From an uncultured Prevotella sp. (lineage in GTDB: Bacteria; Bacteroidota; Bacteroidia; Bacteroidales; Bacteroidaceae), in the NCBI GenBank assembly GCA_944321295.1, contig CALUKU010000020.1, positions 1 through 56,298 on the forward strand: 56,298 bases of DNA, read 5' to 3'. Below, one piece after another: positions 28,468 to 39,500 of this stretch. Every line of letters starts with the position of its first letter. Within the stretch, counting starts at the first letter, position 1. A program made the translations under genes and the position numbers. The notes beneath the pieces were generated by a model that had not been told where the DNA came from, ran no database searches, and saw only the letters and a program-made list of their open reading frames with translations.

Positions 28468-28944
28468 TTAAAACCTGAAGTGAGCGAATGCGCGGTTAGC
28501 CTCAGCCATGCGGTGCATGTCTTCCTTGCGCTTGAAAGCGCCGCCCTGATTGTTGTAAGCGTCCATTATCTCGGCTGCGAGCTTGTCGGCCATAGTCTTA
28601 CCGCCACGCTTGCGTGCGAAGCTGATCATATTCTTCATCGAGATGCTCTCCTTGCGGTCGGGGCGGATTTCCGTCGGAACCTGGAAAGTGGCACCACCGA
28701 TACGGCGGCTCTTCACCTCCACCTGCGGGGTGATGTTGTCGAGGGCGGCCTTCCAAATTTCAAGGGCAGACTTCTCCTCGTTAGCCATCTTCTCCTTTAC
28801 GGTGTCCAATGCTTTGTAGAAAATCTCATAAGATGTATTCTTCTTTCCGTCATACATCAGATGATTAACGAACTTTGATACCTTCTGGTCGTTGTAGACG
28901 GGATCCGGCAGGATCACACGCTTCTTTGGTTTTGCTTTTCTCAT
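28468..28944 (-). CDS. rpsG: 30S ribosomal protein S7
   Basis: A 158-residue assembly initiator of the small-subunit head. [40 protein letters not shown] and [12 protein letters not shown] are diagnostic. The 133-base gap upstream to rpsL has no clear promoter or terminator. Confidence 0.98.
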   Translation of the reverse strand: MRKAKPKKRVILPDPVYNDQKVSKFVNHLMYDGKKNTSYEIFYKALDTVKEKMANEEKSALEIWKAALDNITPQVEVKSRRIGGATFQVPTEIRPDRKESISMKNMISFARKRGGKTMADKLAAEIMDAYNNQGGAFKRKEDMHRMAEANRAFAHFRF

Positions 28945-29077
28945 TTCTTTTTTTTGAAATTAATTCTGCATGGGGCTGTTCATCTGTTCTTCAGCTTTCC
29001 CTCCGGAAACACTTACTCAACCTTTATAACATTCTCCAGCAAAACGTTGATAAAAATGTCTGTTATGTCCTAATCAA

Positions 29078-29458
29078 TTACTTCTTAGCCTTAGGACGCT
29101 TTGCTCCGTACTTAGAGCGGCGCTGTGTGCGGTTGGCTACGCCAGCGGTATCAAGAGTACCGCGAACGATGTGGTAACGTACACCGGGAAGGTCCTTTAC
29201 ACGACCGCCACGCACGAGCACGATAGAGTGCTCCTGAAGGTTGTGTCCCTCTCCGGGTATGTAAGAGTTCACTTCCTTCTGGTTTGTCAAACGAACACGG
29301 GCAACTTTACGCATTGCCGAATTAGGTTTCTTGGGGGTTGTTGTGTACACACGAACACAAACGCCACGACGCTGCGGACATGAATCCAAAGCGGGCGATT
29401 TGCTCTTGTCAACAAGCGCCTTTCTACCTTTTCTTACCAATTGTTGAATTGTAGGCAT
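29078..29458 (-). CDS. rpsL: 30S ribosomal protein S12
   Basis: A 126-residue decoding-centre protein. The start at 29458 ([20 protein letters not shown]) is chosen over a longer in-frame extension that runs through the promoter. The streptomycin-determining segments [13 protein letters not shown] and [13 protein letters not shown] have wild-type lysines, so resistance through S12 is not expected. Confidence 0.98.
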   Translation of the reverse strand: MPTIQQLVRKGRKALVDKSKSPALDSCPQRRGVCVRVYTTTPKKPNSAMRKVARVRLTNQKEVNSYIPGEGHNLQEHSIVLVRGGRVKDLPGVRYHIVRGTLDTAGVANRTQRRSKYGAKRPKAKK

Positions 29459-29539
29459 TGTTGTTAATTTTTTAGTTATATATTGTTTTTTCGTTATTGT
29501 CGAATGTAAAGAGTCTGGCACACAGACCTTTTTGGGCTG

Positions 29540-29547
29540 CAAAGGTA
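29540..29547 (-). promoter_or_regulatory. -7 element of the rpsL operon promoter
   Basis: TACCTTTG on the minus strand (29547-29540), 80 bases before the rpsL ATG, fits TAnnTTTG. The -33 element is unclear: the nearest TTTG is only 12 bases upstream. Confidence 0.5.
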
Positions 29548-29581
29548 CGAATAAATATTCAAATTACCTAATTATAAAGAA

Positions 29582-29626
29582 TTCAAAAAGCCTATACCGC
29601 TGAATATTTCAAACAATATAGGCTTT
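29582..29626 (-). terminator. Intrinsic terminator after the DUF3467 gene
   Basis: AAAGCCTATA (29587-29596) pairs with TATAGGCTTT (29617-29626); a T run follows on the minus strand. It separates the DUF3467 gene from the rpsL promoter. 29627-29742 shows nothing further. Confidence 0.7.
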
Positions 29627-29742
29627 ATTAAAATAAATTAACTCTAAAATTCCGTTTCCAATAAGCCAACGAGCCTATTTGCTTACATCCATGTCAAGCA
29701 AACAGCGCTGTCGGCGCTCATAAGTCAGGCCCGGGTTTTCCG

Positions 29743-30063
29743 TCAAGCCTCGCCCTTATTGATATTGAACGGCGCGATAGTGCCCTTCTCCTGCTGCGGC
29801 ATTTTAATCTGGCCGTAAGCGTTCTCATAGCGGACGATATTATCCTTCAGCGCCATAAGCAGACGCTTGGCGTGCTCGGGAGCCAATATCACGCGCGACT
29901 TAACCGTAGCCTTAGGCACACCGGGCAGTATGCGTGCGAAATCAAGCACGAAGTCAGAACTTGAGTGTGTAATTATGGCGAAGTTAGCGTATTCGCCCTG
30001 TGCCACGTCCTGCGGCAACTCAACCTGGAACTGTCCGGGTTTGTTGTTGTTATTGTTTTCCAT
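29743..30063 (-). CDS. DUF3467 domain protein
   Basis: A 106-residue protein starting at 30063 (MENNNNNKPGQFQVELPQDV); the longer in-frame extension crosses a repeat-rich leader and is rejected. The segment EYANFAIITHSSSDFVLDFA, then APEHAKRLLMALKDNI, is the DUF3467 core, of unknown function and widespread in Bacteroidota. From memory of Bacteroidales genomes this gene usually sits between rpoC and rpsL; here rpoC is 13 kb away, so DNA may have been inserted between them. An asparagine run of five opens the protein. Confidence 0.88.
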   Translation of the reverse strand: MENNNNNKPGQFQVELPQDVAQGEYANFAIITHSSSDFVLDFARILPGVPKATVKSRVILAPEHAKRLLMALKDNIVRYENAYGQIKMPQQEKGTIAPFNINKGEA

Positions 30064-30094
30064 ATTCTTTATATATTTAATAAGGTGAAATCTT

Positions 30095-30225
30095 GCGAAA
30101 TGAGAAATGAATAATGAAAATTGCACAATCAGGCATACGCCATCACGAGTCTAAGCAACACAGTCCACTTATTCGGACTCTTTCATCATACACTTTTTCA
30201 TTGTTCATTCTTCATTTTTCAATCT
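30095..30225. repeat. A/T-rich foldback sequence between trpS and the DUF3467 gene
   Basis: The left arm (about 30097-30122, AAATGAGAAATGAATAATG) and right arm (about 30193-30224, in inverted orientation) consist of repeated ATGAA units and pair imperfectly. Inside, GAGTC...GTCC/GGACTC forms a smaller hairpin near 30148-30182. No protein is evident. It may act as terminator for trpS. Confidence 0.5.
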
Positions 30226-30230
30226 TAAAT

Positions 30231-31325
<1,095 letters not shown>

Positions 31326-31388
31326 TTACTTTTTCTATCGTTACACCTTGCAAATCCGATTGCTCTACACCTCAAAACCACCTGCTTT

Positions 31389-31454
31389 GCAAAAGGTGGC
31401 ATTTCGGCTTGCGAAAGACCGTCTTTTGCAACGTGAAAGACCGCATAATGCAGA
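31389..31454. repeat. Array of three 22-bp palindromic units
   Basis: Units begin at 31389, 31411 and 31433. The first two carry AAAGG/CCTTT-like palindromic cores (GCAAAAGGTGGCATTT, GCGAAAGACCGTCTTTTGC) and the third is degraded on its right side. The array is between trpS and the divergent secreted-protein gene. Same family as 281-368. Confidence 0.75.
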
Positions 31455-31542
31455 ACCATCGGACAAGACCAATTTACGAGTTGCAAACTTACTAATTTTT
31501 TACGACAAACCGCCTATATGCCCATAATAAACAGCAAAACAA

Positions 31543-31573
31543 TTTGTAAACAGACAAAAAATCCATATATTTG
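31543..31573 (+). promoter_or_regulatory. Promoter of the DUF1349-like gene
   Basis: TTTG (31543-31546), a 19-base spacer, then TATATTTG (31566-31573): a perfect match to the Bacteroidota consensus, 40 bases before the ATG at 31613. Confidence 0.8.
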
Positions 31574-31612
31574 CACCTGTTCACCCATGATGAAGAACAA
31601 AGAAAGCCAGAC

Positions 31613-32275
31613 ATGAACATAAAGAAACTTTTAATTTGCACGCTTACAACAGCCATGACACAATCCGCATTCACACAGACATTAGAGAAGATGCAATGGT
31701 TCAACGAGCCGGAGCAGTGGAAAATCGAGGGCAACGCTCTTACGATGGGCATCACTCCGCAGACCGACTACTGGCGTATCTCGCACTACGGCTTCACCGT
31801 CGACGACGCGCCCTTCCTCTACACGCTGCGCGGAGGTGAGTTTGAAGTGAAGGTGAAAATATCCGGCGACTACAAGACCCGTTTCGACCAGGCCTGCCTG
31901 ATGCTGCGCATCGACAAAGAGAACTACATCAAGGCGGGCATTGAATACGTCGACGGGAAGTACAACATCAGTGCGGTAGTGACCCACCACACAAGCGACT
32001 GGAGCATAATACCATTGGAAAAGCCCGTCCCTTTCATCTGGATAAAGGCCGTAAGGAGGCTTGATGCCGTAGAGATATTTTACTCTTTCGATGATAAGGA
32101 ATACACAATGATGCGCAACGCATGGCTGCAAGACAACACACCCGTGATGGTCGGAGTAATGGGAGCTTGCCCTGACGGCGACGGCTTCAATGCAAAATAC
32201 GAGCATTTCACAATAAAGCACCTGCCCGACATGCGCCGCCTGCAATGGCTTGAAAAGAACAAGGCGCAACAATAA
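31613..32275 (+). CDS. Secreted DUF1349-like (concanavalin-fold) protein
   Basis: A 220-residue protein. The start at 31613 gives a signal peptide (MNIKKLLICTLTTAMTQSAF, cleavage near TQT); a longer frame runs through the promoter. The body contains TDYWRISHYGFTVDDAPFLY, FDQACLMLRIDKENYIKAGI and WIKAVRRLDAVEIFYSFDD, which match the DUF1349 lectin-like sandwich found in proteins annotated as regulators of enolase-like carbohydrate binding. A role in binding or acting on glycans outside the cytoplasm is inference. It stands alone, with its own promoter. Confidence 0.75.
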   Translation: MNIKKLLICTLTTAMTQSAFTQTLEKMQWFNEPEQWKIEGNALTMGITPQTDYWRISHYGFTVDDAPFLYTLRGGEFEVKVKISGDYKTRFDQACLMLRIDKENYIKAGIEYVDGKYNISAVVTHHTSDWSIIPLEKPVPFIWIKAVRRLDAVEIFYSFDDKEYTMMRNAWLQDNTPVMVGVMGACPDGDGFNAKYEHFTIKHLPDMRRLQWLEKNKAQQ

Positions 32276-32280
32276 AATAA

Positions 32281-32471
32281 CGTAAGTTCGGTATAACTGC
32301 TATTTTCAACAAACAGCGGGAACATCCTTTGTAGGGACATAATTCATTATGTCCGCACGTTCTGAAAGAACGTTTTTATTATGCAGTGTATAGGCAATAC
32401 GCCTCTTCGCGGCGTACGGACATAATGAATCATGTCCCTACAAAGGATGTTGTCTTATGCCGGACTCACGT
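32281..32471. mobile_element. Foldback MITE-like element, copy 1
   Basis: Ends are imperfect inverted repeats beginning CGTAAGTTCGGTATAA (32281-32296) and its complement near 32455-32471. A second nested inverted repeat, GTAGGGACATAATTCATTAT and its partner, lies inside, followed by two hairpins with ACGTTCT/AGAACGT and ACGCC/GGCGT arms. No coding capacity. Copy 2 at 41522-41716 has the same modules in reverse order, so the two are in opposite orientation. Confidence 0.75.
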
Positions 32472-32516
32472 TAAAATAACGGCAAAGCGCAATGCCAAGC
32501 CTTACGGCACATCAGC

Positions 32517-32553
32517 AAAAGGCCGCCTTCCACTGTCGGGAAGGCGGCCTTTT
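32517..32553. terminator. Bidirectional intrinsic terminator
   Basis: A perfect 15-bp stem, AAAAGGCCGCCTTCC (32517-32531) with its complement at 32539-32553. It ends the minus-strand HAD-thioesterase gene and could also serve the plus-strand gene before it. The stem sequence is built like the 22-bp palindrome units. Confidence 0.85.
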
Positions 32554-32573
32554 ATTTAAGTTCAAGTTTTCCG

Positions 32574-33806
32574 TCACCTCTTCTTCATTATGCTGTTCAC
32601 CACGCGTATGCTTGACACGAGCTTGTTAGTCGAGGTGAACACGTCGACGTTCCACACGTGCGACGAGCGTCCGCGGTGAACTATCGTGCTGACGGCGCGC
32701 ACCGTATCGCCCTCGTGGGCCGAAGAAACGTGGTTGCCGCTGACCTGCATGCCCACTACAATCTCGTCGGGCTGGCAGGTTATCATCGAGCCGAGGCCCG
32801 CCACGGTTTCAGCCAAGGCCAGCGTGGCGCCGCCGTGAAGTATGCCGAAAGGCTGGCGGGTGCGCTCGTCAACGGGCATGGTGGCCTCTATGCGGTCGGG
32901 CGAGGCATAGGTGTATTGTATGCCGAGGTTGCCCATCAGCGCGTGCTTTGCCTGCGCGTTGAGCAGGTCGAGCGGGATTTCTGAGGCGTGCACCTCCGAC
33001 AAGATCAGCTTTTCCACGGCCTGGGCCACGCCGTCTTCCTCGTTAGAAGCCGTCACGTAGTCGGCGCAGACCTTCACCGAGTCGGGCGCATGGCCCATGG
33101 CCACGCTCTTGCCGGCCAACTGCAGCATGGTTACGTCGGCCACGCCGTCGCCGAAGGCAATCACCTCCTCGCGCGTCACGCCCAGCTGCTCCATCAGCAA
33201 AGCCAAAGTGTTAGCCTTGTCTACCCCGCACGGCACCACCTCAAGGAAGTAAGGCTCCGAGGGGAAGACGTCGAGCACGCCGTCGAGCCTGCGCTTCCAG
33301 TGGTTCTCAAGTCCGCGCAGGGCTTCCTCGTCGTCGCTCACCAACACGCACTTGCACGGCGCGAAGTCGATGGCTATCGAGAACTCTTCTTCCTCAACAA
33401 TCTTCAGGTTGTTCAGCTCCGCCTCCCTGCGTATATGGGGGTCGGAGGCGTTGTCGGTCAGGATGTAATCGTCGTGGTAAGTGAATATCGAGAAGTTGTT
33501 CTTGCGCGACTTCTTCTCCAGATATGGTATCTGCTCGGGATTGATGCGCCGCTCGAACATCACTTCGCCGTTGTCGGCCTTGATAACCTGGCAACCGTTA
33601 TACGACAAGATGAAGCCGCCGAAGTTGCCCAACTCCAGCGCGTTTGCCAACGGGATAAGGCCTGACGTAGGCCTGCCTGACGCTAACACTATGCGTATGC
33701 CCATGTGCTGAACCTTCAGCAGGGCTGACAGGGTGCGCTTGCTTATTTGTTTTTCGTTATTCAGCAAAGTCCCGTCTACATCAAGAACTAATAGTTTGTA
33801 TTTCAT
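32574..33806 (-). CDS. Cof-type HAD phosphatase fused to hotdog thioesterase
   Basis: A 410-residue fusion. Residues 1-about 268 are a HAD-IIB hydrolase: LLVLDVDGTLLNN (nucleophile Asp), VLASGRPTSG and the metal-binding FGDGVADVTML. From about 285 a hotdog thioesterase of the PaaI/MenI kind follows, with QPFGILHGGATLALAETVAG as catalytic helix region and SSHVWNVDV at the end. The first half should hydrolyse a sugar or nucleotide phosphate, the second an acyl-CoA, possibly DHNA-CoA of menaquinone synthesis. No frameshift or internal start separates the two. The substrates are inference; the fusion is directly visible. Confidence 0.9.
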   Translation of the reverse strand: MKYKLLVLDVDGTLLNNEKQISKRTLSALLKVQHMGIRIVLASGRPTSGLIPLANALELGNFGGFILSYNGCQVIKADNGEVMFERRINPEQIPYLEKKSRKNNFSIFTYHDDYILTDNASDPHIRREAELNNLKIVEEEEFSIAIDFAPCKCVLVSDDEEALRGLENHWKRRLDGVLDVFPSEPYFLEVVPCGVDKANTLALLMEQLGVTREEVIAFGDGVADVTMLQLAGKSVAMGHAPDSVKVCADYVTASNEEDGVAQAVEKLILSEVHASEIPLDLLNAQAKHALMGNLGIQYTYASPDRIEATMPVDERTRQPFGILHGGATLALAETVAGLGSMITCQPDEIVVGMQVSGNHVSSAHEGDTVRAVSTIVHRGRSSHVWNVDVFTSTNKLVSSIRVVNSIMKKR

Positions 33807-33830
33807 GGCGTTGGGTGTTAAGTTTTAATT

Positions 33831-33921
33831 TACGGTTATGGGGTTATGAGGTTTTACGGTTATGGGGGTATGACTACGGAACACCTTATGACCGTACAAC
33901 CGCATAACCGCACAACCTTAA
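33831..33921. repeat. Inverted repeat built of CGGTTATG units
   Basis: The left side (33831-33872) repeats (T)ACGGTTATGGGG twice; the right side (about 33887-33920) is the inverted counterpart with CCGTACAACCGCATAACCG. The arms pair over roughly 35 bases with few mismatches. It lies in the leader of the HAD-thioesterase gene. Confidence 0.65.
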
Positions 33922-33934
33922 ACTTACCTTTTTG

Positions 33935-33942
33935 CAAATATA
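33935..33942 (-). promoter_or_regulatory. -7 element of the HAD-thioesterase gene
   Basis: TATATTTG on the minus strand fits TAnnTTTG; the -33 position has only a weak TCTG. The leader to the ATG at 33806 is about 120 bases and contains the CGGTTATG inverted repeat. Confidence 0.5.
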
Positions 33943-34088
33943 ACGAAATAATGATAGTTTACAGATTATTTCGGGTTTAAAAACGTTAACGGCGGCTTTC
34001 ATCCAATAAAAACGCAAATGCAGCAAAAAGATGTCATCAACGAAACCACGGATAAAGCCTCATCACTCAATCCGCAACACCCCTTGCG

Positions 34089-34715
34089 TCATCTTATGAA
34101 GTTGGTGGCTATGCCCTGTTCCCGCTCTGGCATGGGCTGGCCGCCGTTCTTCAGGCTCTTCAGCATCCAGGCCATGTTGCGGCCGAGCGTGCGCATGGTC
34201 TGCAGGCCCTCTGCGTCTTGGGCCGCCTCACCCGGAGCGAGGCCGTGCACGCTGTTCCAATACTGCGAACTGACTATGGGCATGCAGCTGATGGTGAAAT
34301 ACTTGTTAAGCCGGTCGAACGTGGCGCTCGCCCCGCCGCGGCGGCAAACGGCAACGGCGGCGGCAGGCTTGTAGCGCAGCAGCGACGAAGCCGAATAGAA
34401 CAGCCTGTCAAGCAGGGCGCAGAGCGAGCCGTTTGGACCGGCGTAATACACGGGCGAACCGATGACTATGCCGTCGGCCGCCTCGAGCTTTGCCCTCACA
34501 TTATTATATAATGCGTCGTCGAACACGCAACGGCCAAGCTCGGCACAACGTCCGCAGGCGATGCAGCCCTGCACCGCCTGTGCGCCGATTGACACGATTT
34601 CGGCCTCTATGCCATTTTCCTCAAGCGTCTTTGCCACTTCGGCCAGGGCCGTGTACGTGTTGCCCTTGCCGCGCGGACTTCCGTTAACCAGCAATACTTT
34701 CATAATGTTACTCAC
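34089..34715 (-). CDS. Flavodoxin-fold NADPH-dependent FMN reductase family protein
   Basis: A 208-residue flavoprotein. The FMN phosphate loop is LLVNGSPRGKGNTYTAL (about residues 8-24). GCIACGRCAELGRCVFDDAL has the cysteine pattern of iron-sulfur-flavoprotein-like reductases, and GIVIGSPVYYAGPNGSLCAL is the second flavin-binding loop. ATG at 34703 (MKVLLVNGSPR) is an alternative start four codons downstream. It probably reduces quinones, metals or other acceptors in the cytosol; the partner is unknown. Confidence 0.88.
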   Translation of the reverse strand: MSNIMKVLLVNGSPRGKGNTYTALAEVAKTLEENGIEAEIVSIGAQAVQGCIACGRCAELGRCVFDDALYNNVRAKLEAADGIVIGSPVYYAGPNGSLCALLDRLFYSASSLLRYKPAAAVAVCRRGGASATFDRLNKYFTISCMPIVSSQYWNSVHGLAPGEAAQDAEGLQTMRTLGRNMAWMLKSLKNGGQPMPEREQGIATNFIR

Positions 34716-34795
34716 TTATAAATGCGTTCATTTGTTCAGCCAATCCCCCACAATAGCAAGGCCCGTCATGCGCATCCGTACACGCCCGGACGCCC

Positions 34796-35986
34796 TCACG
34801 CCTTAAAGTCGGTTCCCGCAGGACGCTGGAACACGCGCAGACCGAACTCGCGGGCCATGACGAGGGCGTAATCGAGCACCGAACTTTGGAACTGCTCAAA
34901 CGGCTGCCAGTCGGTAAACACGGAGAAGCAGTAAAGCTCTACGGGCAGCCCCTCGGGCGTGGGCTGCAGCATGCGCGCCATTATCATCATGTCCTTGTTG
35001 ACGTCGGGATGGGTCTGCATGAAACTCATCATGAAGTCGCGGAACACCTGCGTGTTGGCTATCGGGAAGCCGGCGTCGGCATAACGCCCGGCAGGCACGT
35101 AGCCGGCGTCCACGAGGCGGGCTATCTCGTCCTTGCCGCAGAAGTGCACGGTGTTGGCGTCAATGTTTATGGAGAGCTTCATGCGGCGCCCGCCCGACTC
35201 CTTCATGCCGCGCCAGTTCTGGAAAGAATCGCTGACGAGCAAGTAAGGCGGGATGGTGGTGATGGTCTTGTCGAAGTTCTGCACCTTGACCGTCGTTAGC
35301 GACACCTCGCGCACGTAGCCGTTGGCGCCATACTTCTGCATGGTTATCCAGTCGCCCGGGCGCAGCATGTCGTTGGCCGACAGCTGCACGCCGGCCACAA
35401 GACCGAGTATCGAGTCCTTGAATATCAACATCAGCACGGCCGCCGACGCGCCGAGTCCGGCCAGTATGGCGCCCGCGCTCTTGTCGATGAGTATGCTGAC
35501 GATGAGTATGCAGCCGACGACTACCGCCAGAAGGTTGAACATCTGGTAAATGCCCTTCAGCGGCCGGTTGCGCAGCTTTTGGTGGGCCTCCGAAATCTCA
35601 TAAAGCGAATGTATGAACACGCTGACGAACATCAGCGACACCACCACGAGGTAAATGTTGCACGCCTTGAGCAGAAACGACAGCACCCCGGGCGAGCCGG
35701 TAAACACCAGCGGCAGGCAGACATACCACACCACGGGAGGAATGAGGCGGCGGAAAGCCTTCATCACGCGCTGGTCGAAGATGTAGTCGTCCCACTTGTT
35801 CCTGGTCTTCTCCGTTACCTTCTGCACTGCCGGCATTACCGCAAAGCGGAACACCGCCGTGCAGACGTATGACAGCACGGCTATGGCGAAGGCCGCCGTC
35901 AGAGGATAAACCCAGCTCAATATCTCCTCAGACACACCGGCCGTGTATCGCAGAAAGTCAATCAGATATGTGTCGATATGTTCCAT
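34796..35986 (-). CDS. MscS-family mechanosensitive channel (YbdG-like)
   Basis: A 396-residue membrane protein starting at 35986 (MEHIDTYLIDFLRYTAGVSE); upstream in-frame sequence reads through the 22-bp repeat array and is rejected. Four to five membrane segments are followed by the pore helix ILAGLGASAAVLMLIFKDSI and the MscS beta domain (RPGDWITMQKYGANGYVREV). The C-terminal cytosolic domain has SDSFQNWRGMKESGGRRMK, close to the YbdG/MscM type of E. coli. It should release solutes on osmotic downshock. Confidence 0.92.
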   Translation of the reverse strand: MEHIDTYLIDFLRYTAGVSEEILSWVYPLTAAFAIAVLSYVCTAVFRFAVMPAVQKVTEKTRNKWDDYIFDQRVMKAFRRLIPPVVWYVCLPLVFTGSPGVLSFLLKACNIYLVVVSLMFVSVFIHSLYEISEAHQKLRNRPLKGIYQMFNLLAVVVGCILIVSILIDKSAGAILAGLGASAAVLMLIFKDSILGLVAGVQLSANDMLRPGDWITMQKYGANGYVREVSLTTVKVQNFDKTITTIPPYLLVSDSFQNWRGMKESGGRRMKLSINIDANTVHFCGKDEIARLVDAGYVPAGRYADAGFPIANTQVFRDFMMSFMQTHPDVNKDMMIMARMLQPTPEGLPVELYCFSVFTDWQPFEQFQSSVLDYALVMAREFGLRVFQRPAGTDFKA

Positions 35987-36008
35987 CGTTATTACGCTAT
36001 TCGGTCTA

Positions 36009-36016
36009 CAAATATA
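36009..36016 (-). promoter_or_regulatory. -7 element of the MscS-like gene
   Basis: TATATTTG on the minus strand, 23 bases before the ATG at 35986. No TTTG at the proper distance is visible. Confidence 0.45.
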
Positions 36017-36103
36017 CGAAATAATGCCCAACGCCGGCGGAAAAACCGCGGAAAATATAATCTTATCTTCACCGCTGCCTACCAGCCTGAAAACCAATGC
36101 GTT

Positions 36104-36191
36104 GCAAAAGGCCGTCTTCCGCGCTGCAAAAGGCGGCTTTTTAGCGGGCAAGAGATGGCCTTTTACAACGCAAGAGGCGGCCTCTTGCATT
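36104..36191. repeat. Array of four 22-bp palindromic units
   Basis: Units begin at 36104, 36126, 36148 and 36170, each starting GCAA(A/G)AG and holding an AAGGCnGCCTTT-like core; the last (GCAAGAGGCGGCCTCTTGC) is a near-perfect palindrome. They lie between the divergent MscS-like and pectin methylesterase genes. The remainder of 35987-36503 holds the two promoters and about 180 bases without recognisable content. Confidence 0.85.
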
Positions 36192-36373
36192 TACCCCAAT
36201 CGTCATCAGAACCCGACAGAGGCCGCCCCGGCCTTGAAGCAATGCTTTTCCTGCATTTCATCGGCTTACGCCAGCGGCAAGACGGGAGGCATGCCACGAC
36301 GGCGAAAGCGTCAAAAAGCGGCGCAGGCGGAAACATTTTTTAAGAAAACCGCACTGTTTTCGAAGATTATACT

Positions 36374-36381
36374 TACTTTTG
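36374..36381 (+). promoter_or_regulatory. -7 element of the pectin methylesterase gene
   Basis: TACTTTTG fits TAnnTTTG. The leader to the ATG at 36504 is about 115 bases and includes TACATTACCTT, a string that also occurs in the leader near 40287. Confidence 0.4.
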
Positions 36382-36503
36382 CAACCCAGACAAGCTACAT
36401 TACCTTTTCGGCTTCAGGCCGCGGCGCACGCGCGCATAGCCAAGGAGCCCTACCGCAACTGAAAACTTTATAAATTAACAATACTAATCAAAACAACAAA
36501 CAA

Positions 36504-39500
36504 ATGGTAAAAAATCATTTACACACATTCGTTTGCGCGCTTGTCACCATGCTGGCAGGAATACTTCCTACCATGCAGATTAGCGCACAGACGGTAAACT
36601 CGGAAGTAACGGCAACATGGCCGTTTGACCTCGGAACGGAAGGACAGACGGCCACCATCACGCCTGCGGATGGCGGCGAATGGTTCAAGAGCTGCTACGT
36701 ATTGGCAGGCTCTAAGATTGCTTTCCATGACACGAGAAACGTAGACGGCACCACCCAAACCAGGTTCCAGCCGACCGAGCAGGCGTCAGGCCCGTCAGAC
36801 GACAACATGGTAAGATTTGTAGTAAGCCCGAAGACGGGACTGAAATTCACGCCTTCAAAGGTATCGTTCACCTCAACGAGATTTGGTACCGACGGCGGCA
36901 ACATCGACATTGCGTGGGTAAACCCCGACGGGTCTAAAATAACTTTGGCCGAAGGAGAATCTCCTCTGCGCGACAACAAGACCCCGCCATACACCAATTA
37001 CTCTTACGACATCAGCGGCGCAACCGTAGCCGAGGGTGAATGTGGACTGCAGATAAACGTTTACAAGTTAGGAGCCAACAAGCAGATAGGCTTCGCCAAC
37101 ATAGTAATAGAAGGCAAGGTTGAGGGCACGGTGCAAGAGGTAAAGCAGTGTAACCTCACCATACAAGTGACTCCCGAAGGCGCAGGCACGGTAAGCGTGC
37201 AGCCTGCCGGAAGCATGACATTCGACGAGAACACCGAAATCACCCTCTCGCAGACACGCAACTTCGGCTACAAGTTCACGGGCTGGAGCGTCGGCGGCGA
37301 AACGGTTTCGACCGACGACACGTACAAGTTCGACATCAACGGCGACGTAACGGTGACGGCCGAGTATGAGTCTATACCCACATACTCGCTGACCTACGGA
37401 GCGACGGGCGGCGGCAAGGAATATATGATTACGCCCATGCCCGCGCCCACGGTGGTCGACGGCAAGAACATGTATGAAGAGGGACAGGAAGTAACACTGA
37501 CGGCTGCCGGCAACTACATACTCGACTTCGCCAACTGGAGCAGCGGCGAAACCACGGCCGAACTGAAACTGGCCATGGACGGCGACAAGGACGTAACCGC
37601 CAACTTCTCTCCGAGGCTCGACTGCATTGCCGGATGGGACTTCTACCTTGAAGGCGGCGACAGCCGCAAGGCCGACTTCCATGCGGCCGACAACGACGTT
37701 GACATGCTCATTATGCGCGACGAGGCGGGCGAAATACACAGCTGGCTCGACAAGAGCATAATGAAAAGCGGAGGACAGGAAGGACGCGGAGCGGCCGTTA
37801 ACTGGCAGACCGACAGCGAGAAGACCGACCCCGCTGACCCGACGGAGCTGGGCCGCTTCTACTGGCAGACGCAAATAAACGCCGAGGCGTTCAGCAACAT
37901 ACAGGTGCACTCGGCAATGCTCTTCAACTATAACACATACAGCAAGTTTGACGTACAGTATTCTTTGGACAACAGCACGTGGTCTACCGTAGGCTCGTTC
38001 ACGCTCGCCAACGCAAAAGAATGGGTGGAGCAAACCTTCAGCCTGCCGGCCGAAGCCAACAACCAAGCCACTATTTACATACGCTGGATAGCAGACAAGA
38101 CATCGCCAAAGGTTGGCACGCTGTCAGAAAACGACGGCATATCCATCTCAGACATCTACATCACCGGCACCGAAGAGCTTGTTGACGACGGCACGGCGCC
38201 CGTACTCCTGTCGACCGTACCGGCCGAAGGCTCCGACAACGCATCGGCCAACGGCCGCATAGTGCTCAACTTCGACGAGAAGGTGAAGGTGGCCGAAGGC
38301 GCCAAGGCGACGCTCGGCAACGGCACTGAACTTGAGCCGCTGGTGTCGGGCAAGTCAATCATGTTCGAGTATAAGGGCCTCAACTACTCTACCCAGTACA
38401 CCTTCACGCTGCCCGCAAACACCGTAAGCGACCTTACCGGCAACTACATAGACAAGACCATAAGCCTTAACTTCACCACGATGACCCGACCCGTAGTAGC
38501 CAAGACCATGTATGACTTCATCGTGCCCGACGACGGAACGGTAAGCGAAGCGCTCGAAGCCGCAGCCAAACGCGAGGACACGAGCAAACGTTTCTACATA
38601 TTCATACGCCAGGACGACTACGTGATACCGGCGTCTGAAACGGCCACCGTCAAGGGTTCTGACGGCAAGAATTATCCCGACCCGAGGACAACGGTCAACA
38701 CACCCAACGTATCAATCATCGGCGAGGGTATTGACAACACGTCGATTGTGAACACCGTGCCCGACGTTCCCTCAGGCACGTCCAACCCGATAGAAGGCCT
38801 CGGCAACTGCGAAACACTGAACTTTGCCGGCAAGGCCACGGGAATATACATGCAGGACATCACCATCAAGAACGGACTTAACGACAACACCGGCCGCGGC
38901 GCCGCGCTCGAGGACGGCGGCAACAAGAACGTGTTTAAGAACGTCCGCCTGTACGGATACCAAGACACCTACCTCTCAAACAACCTGAACGGCCGCTTCT
39001 ACTTCGAGGGAGGCGAGCTGCGCGGACGCACCGACTTCCTCTGCGGCAAGGGTGACGTGTACTACAACGGCGTGACGCTCATGATGTGCGACGCTGGCGG
39101 CTACATAGCAGTGCCCTCACAGCCTAAGAAGTATGGTTACATATTCAAGGACTGCGTCATCAAGGGCGAAAAAGACGGTATCGACGGCAACTATACCCTC
39201 GGCCGCCCGTGGGGCTCAGGCACGCCCATCGCCCTGTACATCGACACCAGGATGGAGGCGCAACCCACAGCCGCAGGATGGAACGAGATGAGCGGCGGAT
39301 GGCCTGCACGCTTCGCGGAATATAACTCCACCACGGCCACAGGCACGACGATAGACCTTAGCAACCGCAAAAAGACCTTCGGCAAAGACGGCGACAAGCA
39401 CGACAACAACCCCATACTTACCGAAGAGGAGGCTGCCTTCTACACGATAGCCAACGTCATGGGCGCTGACGACGACTGGGATCCGACGGCGCTGACCGAG

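Noticed and set aside
35943-36473. Plus-strand frames of 121 and 176 codons
   Set aside because: They run through the MscS start, promoter and 22-bp repeat array and have no protein-like features.
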